Source of the DNA: Pelargonium nanum
Lineage: Eukaryota; Streptophyta; Magnoliopsida; Geraniales; Geraniaceae
DNA length: 36,173 bases
Reading direction: 5' to 3'
Assembly (NCBI GenBank): GCA_036897485.1
Contig: JAYMTF010000445.1
Span: 1-36,173, forward strand
Part shown: positions 25,384-35,169 of the stretch, piece after piece
How the letters are laid out: each line of letters starts with the position of its first letter
Position numbering within the stretch: position 1 is the stretch's first letter
Translations under genes and position numbers: made by a program
Notes under the pieces: model-generated
The model's database searches: none
What the model was told of the DNA's origin: nothing
What the model saw: only the letters and a program-made list of their open reading frames with translations

Positions 25384-25603
25384 GGGAGTTGCAGAAAAGA
25401 GAATTGGGGTTTTTTTTAACCGTTGAAGCGCAGTGGAGAAGACGATGGCGGCTATAAGATTGTGAGTGAATCTTTGGGGTCACGTGCTCGGGCAACATAT
25501 ATCACGTGATTGTAAAATACATAGAACGAGCAAAACGACCTGTCGTTTTGCATCGACAACTAGCTTTTGACGCGAGAAGAGAAATTGGTTTTCCACAGTA
25601 ACA
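25384..25603. promoter_or_regulatory. Shared divergent promoter of ELP3 and TELO2
   Basis: Only 220 bases separate the two start codons, so 5' leaders and promoters must overlap or abut. Two perfect G-boxes (CACGTG) lie at 25481-25486 and 25503-25508, the second inside an 8-base palindrome TCACGTGA. At 25530-25551 GCAAAACGAC and its exact complement GTCGTTTTGC sit either side of CT, giving a 22-base near-perfect palindrome about 50 bases before the TELO2 ATG. I see no TATA box. Joint regulation by bZIP/bHLH-type factors is an inference from the motifs. Confidence 0.7.
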
Positions 25604-28600
25604 ATGGAGTCCAGTGCATTGAGGAGAGAACTGGAAGCGACGATCCTCGACAAGGTCGGAGAAGCAATCTCGGCCGTTAAAATTGCCAAACACGTTGATG
25701 ACGTCATTTGCGCTCTTCACTCCCTCGCTGTACTTCTCTTTCCTGTCGATTCCTCTCTTCTCTCAGGTTAAGCTGTAAATTCTCCCACTTTTCCGTTAAC
25801 CGGTTGTTTGGTTGGTGAGAAAATAGAAGATACTGAAAATCTGAAACATAAACGAAGCTAACGGATTGTTCTAAAGAGCTTGTGATGTTCCTGTTTTTTT
25901 AAGCGTATTTTCGATTTTTTTAGTTTTAATTTTATGTATGTTCTTCATTTTCAGGCGCTGTTGATGAGCGCTACAGAGAACAGGTTTGTGGCTGTCAACT
26001 GAGGAAGCTTTAAAATGTTATATGCATTTCTTTTTGAAGCGCCATTTGGATTTCTTTTGGTGGTTTCTGATTGTGGTTCATACAGGTACTTAGTGCCAAA
26101 GCTCCTTCTGCAAATGAGAGGGATGAATGGTGGCAGGTATTCTACCAAGGAGCTGCATTTCCAGCATTATCTCGGGTTTTGTTGTTTGGTAATTTGATTA
26201 AAATTTTATATTTTAATGTTATGTCCTGAACTCCTGATCACATATTTCTTAATTCAGTGTTGGTATATATATATATGGCGGAAAACCTATATATATGTGT
26301 GTGTGTGTGTGTGTGTTTGTGTGTGGAAATTATGAGGTAAACCATAAGATGTTACTAAGCTCTTGTTCTTCTTTTGGTCATCAACATGGTAACAGCAAGT
26401 TAATTAAACAAGTAAGAAAATAGAGGGCAAATGGTGAGTTTATAATCACACATGTACATGTATATAAATGGTGTTTGAGTTTATGGTAACTTTTGGATTC
26501 TAAAGCACAATGATCCTCGTATTGAGCAAAGAGATTACTAAGCTATAAAGTAAACTGTAAAAATGATGCTTTCATTAAGAAGTTTGGAGGAGTTTATTTG
26601 GAGGTTCATGCATATCGAGCTAATGTATCTTTTTCTATTTGGTTAAGACTGTATCTCATGGTTGATAATCTAGAGTTTATAGTATCTGGCATTTTTCTAG
26701 ATGCTTAAAGAGGATTAGCATTTTCTTTGCAACTTGGGCCCTGGATCTATCCATTCACGAGTCATGACAAGGCTTGTTGCATGCAGATGTTGCTTCCAGT
26801 TGGCTAGCTTGTTTCCCTATTTCAGCACGGAAGCACGTATATGACGTATTTTTTGTTGATGGGCTTGCCACTGAGGTTGTTCAAACTTTGGTATCTTGCC
26901 TACAACAGAAAGGAAGTAGGGACAATCTCGACACTGATGCAGTCCAGTCAAATATAGAAAGGTATTTTGTGGAGATATTTTGTCCTCACTTCCACTGAGA
27001 TCCTTATCTTTTAAGACATTTTTTCCCAGATCAGATCTGACATTGATCAAAGGATGTAATCAATTACAACTTAGCATGCTTCTTTGAGAAATTATTTCAA
27101 CAGTGGGCAGGACTATCATTTTCTCACCGCTTGCAAAGCAGCACAGCAGTGAAGTAAGAGTAAATTTATTAGAAAACTAAGATAGAGGAGAATGGAACCG
27201 TTGATATTGAGAATGTTAAAATTTTTTTTTTTTTATTTTTAAAAAAGATGAGCTACACAACAGGGGTAGCTCTCCCCTTTTAACCCAAAACCCCACCCCA
27301 CCCGACGCATTGGGATTTGAACCCACGACCTCCCACGTGAAGATGTGTGTCTTGACCATTGCGTCACCCCCTAGGGGGCTATTGAGAATGTTAAAGACTT
27401 TGGATAAATTTCACTTAATTCGTGCAAGTTTCTTTGGGATTAGACTCTTCTATGGTTTCCTCAATTGGCCTAATTTGCAAAAAGAATCATTTGCGAAGTA
27501 GTTTTACTATTTTTTTTAATAGATATGAATTTGATTGTAATTTGTATGATAGGGCAGTTTATTATATGGTGCAGGCACTGTGTTGTTTGCCCTTTACATA
27601 TTTCTGTATTTTTTTTATAACATTCTGTCATCTGAACTGATGTGCACCTGATTCATTTCAATTGATATCTTTGCCTCATGTAGTGTAGCATGTTAAGAAC
27701 CATAGACAGTACTGTATCACTTACTTTTACACTTGTGACAGGTTACTCATTCTCTACTTGCTTGAAAATAATGGGGTTCTTCAGATGGCTAGCACATTTA
27801 TCAGCTCTTGTCACCCAAAGAATCTTATGAGTGAACAGCACAAGGCAACTGTGTCTAGGATGGCACAAATTATTACATCTATTCCTGACAAAGTACGGTT
27901 CAGAGCCCCTGCTTCACTTTCATCACAGTATCCTTTTTCTTTCTTTTTTATGTCTTGTGTTAGATATTGTATGAGGCTTGCAAAATTGTGCAAGTATGTT
28001 CTTTCAAAAGTATGTTTTTTAGATTTTGGACATGTTAGGAAGTTTTATTATTAAGGATTTAACGATGCAGTATCTGTGCTTTACTGTCCAAAATTTATTG
28101 TTCATTCTTTACGAGAGCATTTAGTGTGTTATTCAAGAAGATTACCATCCAACTTCTTTCTGGAGCAGAAGAAATAGATAACTCCAGTGAAAGTGAAATA
28201 GATTGTTCCTTGCTATTTGCTGGGGAAACATTCTCTCGCATTTGTCGACGCGGATCTACAGGTACCTGAAGGATTACTATTTCTCTAAAAAAATTGTATT
28301 TTTCGCAGTGAGATTGGACTTTTCCTATAGGTCTCTCTTCCTAAAGAATCATGTGTCCCTGATAAGATTGCACTTTTCAGTTCATTATAACAACAGAACA
28401 AATTATATGTCTGGTATTGAAACTTCTTGTGCCTTCTACTTTAGTTTACTACTCCATTTTGATCTTCAAAGGATCTAATTGCTACGTCCTATCTATTTCA
28501 TGTTCTGTGTTCTGTGGTAGTGTGAGATGTTTTCTTGCCAAGTTTTCACTCATTTATGTGTAAATTCTGGGATATATATTCTCTAATTGCATTATCTAAA

Positions 28601-29988
28601 CTTTTAAGACCTTCATCTACCTATTCTTAAAATTGTCTATGGTCTATAATATTGAAAATTTCCATGCATGTTGTGTACGATACTGTCATTTTGATACTAT
28701 ACAAATACATTACACCAGGAGATGTGTTACATGTTTCTATTTCCAACATATAATGTAAACCATATGATTCGTAGTTGTTATGATGAATACTAAGGTCATT
28801 GAAAAGCTAGAAAGCCTAATAATAACCCAAATTGAGCACAGCAGCCCGGTTCTTATATATATATATCATGAAGAAGAAAAAACTATAAAAAAAAATTGTT
28901 TTTATTTTTATTTTTTATGTATTCTAACTAAAAAAACCCAAATCTTTTGTATTCTAACTATCAGAAATGGGTCATAAGATTATCCAATGTAAGGTAATGA
29001 ATAATGGAAAATCTGACATAATTACTTGCCCATCACTTTTCATCTTAAACCCTGAATCCTCCCTGATTAGGAATTTCCATTGTCTTGAAGATTACTTTGT
29101 TACAATCTACATACATTAGTGTTAATGCCTGAAATTCAAGTTTACAAGTCGGGTCTGTTCAATTCTGTAGAGGATTAACTCAACTCAACTAAAAGTTTCA
29201 GTTGATATTTGAAGGCCTAATGTTAACTTCATATCCTAATATGTCCCGTCATCTGCGAGCCCATAATCGCTTTGCACATGGTCCATACACAGATCTTCTT
29301 GCCTAGTGTTGGAATTTTAACATTTTTTGTAATCAGGGTGGCGGTACAACTCAAACTTGTTGCCTTTAGGTCTACAAGGCTTTGATACCATGTAGATGAC
29401 CAACTCAACTAAAAATTTAAGTTGATAGTGAAGAGTGATGTTATGATTTTAATGTAATTAGTAGTAGCTAAAATTAGCTTAGACCTTGTTAACGGTAATT
29501 GTTGTCTAACAGAAGTACCTAACTGGAAAAGTACTCTATTAAAATCCTTAAGCAGTATGTGACACTAGTTAAGCCAGAGAGATGTTCCCCAATAATTAAT
29601 TGTATAGAATTCAGATTTCCGATATAGAATTGGCTTTCATTGTTTGCAGATGTGCTGATAAGCGAATTAGTCCCACGAGTTCTTAGACATGTCCGGATAT
29701 TTTTGTCATCCAACATTGATTCAATTCTCGAGGATGTATTTGCATCAAACTCTGGCTCCCGGTATTGGTTAAAAATGATGGAAACAATCAGAGACCCTTA
29801 TGCTGTAGAAAAAATGTCTGAAGAGCTTTTGCATCAGCTAGTAACAGAACGTGCAAATGATGTTGAAGCTTACTGGACGCTTTGGGTTTTGTTCCATCGC
29901 ACCTTTAATCACCAGGCATCGGTCAAGTAATCTGTTTTTCTTTACACATCTCTACATATGAAACATTAATTGCATTGAATGATGAAAA

Positions 29989-30024
<36 letters not shown>

Positions 30025-33000
30025 AGTGTGTGGAAGAGATGCATTGCTTTGTTCCTTTGATATCAATCTATTCAACCTGGTTTCATTTATCCTAGTTTGC
30101 ATGTCTCAGGTCCATGTTTGTTGACAAATTTTTACTCTGGAAAGTATTTCCTATTTCTTGCCTCCGTTGGATCCTTCAATTTGCTGTCCTTGAATGCCCA
30201 CCTGATCCTCTTTCAGTCAAAAAGCTTCATGTCCGCAGTCTCTTAGACACAGCACAGCGTCTAGCAGCAGTATGGTGTAAGCAGGAGTTTGTGCAATCAG
30301 CCCCAGTTGAGCAACAAGCTTGTATCCTTTTTGCATATAACTTGGTGCATCATAAGTTGTCAGCTAGTCTGATTATTTTTCTAACAAGGGAACTTGTACT
30401 ATAATAATGCTTTTCATGTGATGGTTCACATTACATAGAACTAAAAGTTTATCATCCTAGCTCCTTGGTTTTCCTTTTTATGTTTCCTCCCTAAGTTGGA
30501 AATGAGATTCCTCATTTTGCTTTTTAAGATTCTGTTTCCCCTTAATTTATTGTACAGATTTGACTGCAGCCTTAGGCCTTTCCCTGGAGAAGATGTCCAG
30601 AGAAGATCTAGATGAGACTAAGGATGTGATGCAGTCAATTCTTCAAGGAGTTAGCTGTATGCTCTTCAGCTCTTCTCCCTTAATTTGGTGTAGTATCTTA
30701 CAATTTGGCGGGTTGACAGTTTTTATCTTATACCCTCTCTTAATTCCTTTCAGGCAGGCTGGAGAGTCCTACTCATATAGTTCGAAAAATGGCTAGTAGT
30801 ATTGCTTTAGCGTTTTCTAAAGTGATTGACCCAAAAAATCCTTTATACCTTGATGATAGCTGCTCCGAGGAGACAATTAACTGGGAGTTTGGGTTAATAA
30901 ACCCTGATAAGAGGATTCATACTATTTCAGATATCGCAGAACAAGGTATTGACAAGATGAAAAGTTCTTCCTCTTTGGTGTCAGAAAAGGACTTCAATCA
31001 TACTGGTGACAATGCTATAATAAGCAATAATACGAAGGGTAAACTCAAAAAGTCATCTGAATATAAGTTGCTGGATCCAGATGAGATTATCGATCCAGCC
31101 ACTCTAAATAATGGATCGGAGTCTGATGAAGATTACAATGATACTGCAAGCGAGAATTCTGATCCCTTGAGTGATTCATCTTTGCAACCATATGACTTGT
31201 CAGACGATGACACAGATTTAAGGAAAAACTTCTCGCAGTTGGTTGATGTAGTTGGAGCCCTAAGGAAATCTGATGATGCTGATGGAGTAAGTAATTTTAG
31301 TTCCCCTGCTGTGGTTGTCTTTAGTAACTATTTTATCAGTTCAAAGTATCAGTTGTTGGTAATTGCAGGTTCTCAATTATTCAATTCATTGAATCTCTTT
31401 TGAGTGAAAATTAGTGCTATGATTTTGTATATTTGGATAGATTTTATATGCTTAGTTATACATGGTTGTTATTTCAAATGCAATAGGTTTTGGTGCAAAA
31501 AAATCCAGTCAAATAGAACATCTTTAAAGGAGAATTTGTGTAATCTTAAAACATAAAGTTCCTTGAAGGCATTCTGCTTATAGACTCAGATGTTGGTTAA
31601 AAAGTATTATTCTAATAGTTATATTTATTTCTCAGGTGGAGAGGGCTCTTGATGTTGCTGAGAAGCTTATTAGAGCATCACCTGATGAACTTAAGCATAT
31701 AGCAGGTGATCTTGTTAGAACTCTTGTTCAAGTCCGTTGCTCTGATTTGGCTGTAGAGGGTGAGGAAGAATCTGCCGAAGAGAAGAGACAAAGAGCATTA
31801 GTTGCCTTGGTTTCCACTAGTCCCGTTGAATCTCTTGATACTCTAAACAAGCTACTATATTCACCAAATGTGGATGTCAGCCAGCGCATAATGATACTTG
31901 ATGTCATGACGGATGGTGCACAGGAGCTGGCTGATGCTAAAACCATGAAACCTAAACATCAGCAAAGGGTCCTTATATCAACCACTTCAGAACCTCAACC
32001 ATGGTTCTTGCCTAGTAGCACAGGACCTCCTGGAGCTGGTTCCTGGAAAGAAGTCTCAGCAACAGGAACTCTATTGAATTGGTCTAACACTTATGAGAGA
32101 GAACTTCCCCTAAAGTCCAGTCAGATCAAAAAGGGGAAGACACGCCGATGGAGCCTCAGATCACCAAACACTCCACAAAGCCAAATGGAATTGTCTCATA
32201 ATAAGTTTCCCTTATACGCAGCAGCATTTATGCTTCCTGCCATGCAGGGATTTGACAAGAGAAGGCATGGTGTTGACTTGCTTGGAAGGGATTTCATTGT
32301 CCTGGGAAAACTCATCTATATGCTTGGCGTTTGCATGAAATGTGCAGCCATGCATCCAGAAGCATCGGCTTTGGCTTCCCCTCTTTTAGATATGCTGAGA
32401 TCCAGGTATTACACTAAAACATCAATGTTCTCCCTGTGCCCCAATATTAGTCTTGTTTGTCTTAAAATTCTGTCCCAAAATGAGTGTCCTCCTTCTTGAG
32501 GAAATTAGGTATACATGAATCACCAATTATGTCTATAATTAGTCATCTAGAACCTCTTGAATTTCTAACGACAAATGCACATGAGAGTACAAGGGAAATG
32601 TCCAACAATAACTAACTTCTCCTAAAAAATTCCTAGAAAAAGTTCAAGACACTCATTTTGGGACAAAGGGTTGTATTTTTATATAAGATGTTGTGCTTTA
32701 GAAATTGATCCTTTTGAATTAATGGTAAATATCTATGTACAACCAATTATTTGGCCCGTACATGAAGGATGTCCATATATTTTCGTGTGTAGAAATAAAG
32801 GCAGCAATTGAGTGCCTAGATAGTAGTTTGTGTATGTCATCATGTAACATATAACAGGTTCTCGGCATTTATGCATCATGTGCACGTTCTTCTGTCACTG
32901 AACCCATGGTCATATGCAGGGAGGTATGCCATCACAAAGAAGCATATGTCAGAAGAGCTGTTCTTTTTGCAGCCTCGTGCATATTGGTGGCTCTTCACCC

Positions 33001-33753
33001 CTCTTATGTAGCATCTAATTTAGCTGAGGGAAATCTTGAAATTTCCAGAGGTCTTGAATGGGTTCGCACATTTGCCCTCCATGTAGCTGAGTCAGACACA
33101 GATAGAGAGTGTTATACAGTAAGTTTGAATTTTGAACTTCCATAAATGGCAATTTCATCTTTACTTTTGCTATTTGACATGCTTTCTATTGAATTTTCAA
33201 ATCATACGTTTAATTATGAATCTATTATAGCCAGTTAACCATGCTTACACCAAAAATGTTACTATTCATTGTTAGTTGTAACAAAGTCATGCGCTTTCAG
33301 CAAGCTAGTCCAAATCGAAAATAGCTAAATAATTTTCCGAAAATGTTTCCAGCTCATTTTAGTGTAGTTAGTAGATATGCAAGAGCAAAGATATCCATAT
33401 TTCTGGGTTTTTTAGAGACCCCGTAATCCGTAGAGTTAGGTTTCCAGGAGATTAGTAGAAATAAGTATATTACTTCTTCGAATGTTCGCTCTTTTTTTTA
33501 GTGTGAAAAAATGCTAGTGTATATGATTTAGTAAATGGGCTATTTAACTTTTATCTGTCATTACCAATTAACGATCATGCATGTTTTACCTTAGATGGCT
33601 GTGGCATGTCTCCAACTCCATGCTGAGATGGCTCTCCAAGCTTCCCGAGCATTAGAATCAACAGAAACTACATTCAATGCGAAGAGAGTTGGTCTCACTT
33701 CCAATTTGCCCAATGTCACGATCAAAATTCCTCACTCGAGTTTAAAATATTAA
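25604..33753 (+). CDS. TELO2: Telomere length regulation protein TEL2/TELO2
   Basis: Thirteen exons join in frame to 1013 aa: 25604-25766, 25955-25983, 26086-26188, 26787-26961, 27742-27927, 28125-28261, 29650-29926, 30110-30321, 30558-30656, 30754-31286, 31636-32405, 32920-33118, 33595-33753. TELO2 is a helical-repeat scaffold of the TTT complex (with TTI1 and TTI2), which with Hsp90 and R2TP stabilises PI3K-related kinases such as TOR, ATM and ATR. The Arabidopsis gene is known as EMB2423. Recognisable parts are the N-terminal repeat region (WWQVFYQGAAFPALSRVLL, SWLACFPISARKHVYD), the conserved TEL2 domain from residue 639 (ELKHIAGDLVRTLVQVRC...RALVALVST), and the C-terminal HKEAYVRRAVLFAASCILVA. 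Residues about 565-618 form an acidic Ser-rich linker with SDDD, a likely CK2 target. Length fits the family (about 1000-1030 aa). Introns hold a SINE, a TRIM remnant, a MITE and two microsatellites. Confidence 0.96.
26289..26325. repeat. (AT)n(GT)n microsatellite in TELO2 intron 3
   Basis: A short AT run passes into about a dozen GT units with one interruption (tttg). Another AT run lies just upstream near 26265. Confidence 0.9.
27221..27379 (-). mobile_element. tRNA-derived SINE in TELO2 intron 4 with intact target duplication
   Basis: The element runs on the minus strand. Its head (27379 downwards) has a Pol III A box within GGTGACGCAATGG and, about 35 bases later, a B box GGGTTCAAATCCC. 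Its tail is A-rich (T-rich at 27221-27250 on the plus strand). A perfect 16-base duplication TATTGAGAATGTTAAA flanks it at 27205-27220 and 27380-27395, marking the exact insertion. The body of about 159 bases is non-coding. The family name is unknown to me; the head resembles that of the SINE at 34409. Confidence 0.9.
29171..29427 (-). mobile_element. TRIM element remnant in TELO2 intron 6 (fossil)
   Basis: A non-coding LTR-type remnant. LTR-like termini recur ('caactcaactaaaagttt' near 29181 and 'caactcaactaaaaattt' near 29401). Between them lie a polypurine complement near 29243 and 'tttgatacca' at 29381-29390, the complement of the initiator-Met primer-binding site. It is read opposite to TELO2, the right terminus is incomplete, and it appears old. 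Confidence 0.65.
29989..30026. repeat. (CT)n microsatellite ending in a decoy splice acceptor, TELO2 intron 7
   Basis: About 19 CT/TC units with one interruption, ending directly in CAG (30026-30028). It makes a strong polypyrimidine-plus-AG signal 81 bases before the real acceptor at 30109. Confidence 0.9.
32469..32670. mobile_element. Stowaway-like MITE in TELO2 intron 11
   Basis: 'tgtcccaaaatgagtgtcct' near 32471 is matched in inverted form by 'gacactcattttgggaca' near 32648-32665, followed by AAGGG. About 200 bases, with the outermost bases of both ends eroded. It lies 64 bases after the exon 11 donor, so the unspliced open frame runs into it and stops at 32497-32499. Confidence 0.8.
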
Positions 33754-34408
33754 ACTTATAATAGGGTTTTTTTTTTTCCATTTTAGAAGCCAGACCTATT
33801 TTGTACAGCTTGGTATTTTGTCAACTCATCAAATGTCTTGTAATTCTGTTGTATGTTCGTTGAGAATGTAGAATTAGCCAGTTGTAGTAAGTTTGAAATC
33901 CATACTTTGTATTGAATTCTGGATAGTATTATTAGAGAGAGCTATCAAGAGTTCTTTTGCAGTATAATTGAGTTCAATTAATCTGGTGTATGACTTGTAT
34001 TGGTGCGTATTGCATGTAGACTAAATATAAAAATTTAACATGTATTCGAAGAAGTTTCATTAATTTTATGTTTGGTGGTTATTTACATAAATAATGGTGC
34101 ATATTTGAAGGCATATTGTTGGGATTGTGTGGTTTGAGGGTGAAATGGGTATACAGGCGAAAGAATCAATGTGGTATCTGAATTTTCGTGTTTGGACCTA
34201 ATTTCAATTCATAAACTCAAAAGGTCGTTGGGTCCATACATGAAAAGTCATGGACTATTTTTTATTTAAAAAATTTTAGGAACCACATTGGTTGGAAATA
34301 CGAAAGTTAAGCACCAAATTGGGTCTTTTACTAAGTGTGTGTATACATATAAGTTGTCCACTTGAAAGAAGAAAAAAAACACACACACATTGAAAGACCA
34401 AATTAAGT

Positions 34409-34623
34409 ACCCAAGGGTAGTGACGCAGTTGGCAACACAAACTACGTGATTGGGAAGAGCGCTTGCATTCGATCCCGGCTCAACACACCCATAGGGAGAG
34501 GTGAAGACTTTAACTGTGAACAAATCTCGAATGAAGATTAGTCTAGGTGTAGTAAAACGGCTTACAGTGTCAAACCGCGAGTGTGCGGGCCCGCTCAGAA
34601 ACCCTATGGTATAAACAAAAAAA
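34409..34623 (+). mobile_element. tRNA-derived SINE with intact target duplication
   Basis: A plus-strand element. The Pol III A box lies in GGTAGTGACGCAGTTGG near 34416, the B box is CATTCGATCCC about 50 bases later, then comes a non-tRNA body ending in an A run. A perfect 16-base duplication AAAGACCAAATTAAGT lies at 34393-34408 and 34624-34639 (the A run makes the right edge uncertain by a few bases). About 215 bases. It sits about 220 bases upstream of the start codon at 34843 and 118 bases upstream of that gene's TATA box. Confidence 0.9.
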
Positions 34624-34756
34624 AAAGACCAAATTAAGTGTGGTTAGGAGTCTATTAGCAAGATAATCTTCTACTTTAAATTCAACGTTATCTTCGTCCA
34701 TAGTGTTGCGAACCAGCAAGAGTTCCTTTAGCTATACAATTCAGGAGTTCAATGCA

Positions 34757-34767
34757 TATATATAAGG
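34757..34767 (+). promoter_or_regulatory. TATA box of the small single-exon gene
   Basis: TATATATAAGG lies 76 bases before the ATG, as expected for a start site near 34790 and a leader of about 50 bases. It is the clearest TATA box seen upstream of any gene in the window, and suggests a regulated rather than housekeeping gene. Confidence 0.65.
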
Positions 34768-34842
34768 TCGCAACAGCAAGCCGCCAGTACATTCATTAAA
34801 CAATACAAAACTCAATTACCCAACAACGTTGTACGTACAATC

Positions 34843-35169
34843 ATGAGTTCACGCAGCAAAACCATTTTCTTAATACTTTTGGCATTATTGATGATCGTGA
34901 TCTTCTTTTTGTGTTGGTGGTCGCTGCAGCCGCCGATAATTTTTGATCGGAGACCGGTAATGCCGCGAATTCCGATACTGCCGCGAATTCCGATAAGCGA
35001 TGAAATATTTTGCAGAATACTAAAACGTGAAATAAAAGTGGATGACCGCTTTTGGGAAGAGAATTGGCAGCCACTGGTTTCTGCTAATAGAAGGTTTTGC
35101 CAACATGTATTAGCTAATAAGCAGTCAATGGATCACCAGGAGCCCTGGTTTGGATCAAAAGTTATATAA
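34843..35169 (+). CDS. Small membrane-anchored protein, unknown family (108 aa)
   Basis: A single uninterrupted frame from ATG to TAA. Residues 1-6 are polar/basic (MSSRSK), and residues 7-27 form one strong hydrophobic segment ending in CWW, best read as a signal anchor (no obvious cleavage site). A proline- and arginine-rich stretch follows with two near-identical hexapeptides (MPRIPI, LPRIPI) encoded by a perfect-but-one-base 18-base tandem repeat (34961-34978, 34979-34996). The C-terminal half is soluble and Trp-rich (DRFWEENWQPL, EPWFGSKVI). A TATA box upstream and AATAAA downstream at 35303-35308 frame it like a real transcript. I recognise no family and assign no function. It may be a lineage-specific gene, or a chance frame; the combination of promoter, anchor and tail makes a gene more likely. 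Confidence 0.6.
   Translation: MSSRSKTIFLILLALLMIVIFFLCWWSLQPPIIFDRRPVMPRIPILPRIPISDEIFCRILKREIKVDDRFWEENWQPLVSANRRFCQHVLANKQSMDHQEPWFGSKVI

Larger units (their letters stand above)
33754..34842. other. Spacer between TELO2 and the small membrane-protein gene
   Basis: Starts with the TELO2 3' UTR. A partly repetitive-looking AT-rich tract occupies 34110-34390, with 'ccacattggttgg' and 'tcaatgtggt' in opposite orientation, unresolved. A SINE follows at 34409-34623, then the promoter of the 34843 gene. The minus-strand open frame at 34266-34523 crosses the SINE edge and is spurious. Confidence 0.55.

Noticed and set aside
27310-27501. Open frame beginning MGFEPTTSH
   Set aside because: It is the antisense reading of the SINE's tRNA-like head in a TELO2 intron and continues into unrelated intron sequence.
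32853-32919. Exon 12 of TELO2 starting at the acceptor ending 32859
   Set aside because: It would add about 20 residues and pass through the better acceptor at 32919, which restores the family's REVCHHKEAYVRR sequence exactly in frame.
34166-34300. Possible inverted repeat around 'caatgtggt' and 'accacattgg'
   Set aside because: Only about ten bases pair well and the rest diverges quickly, so I could not support a defined element.
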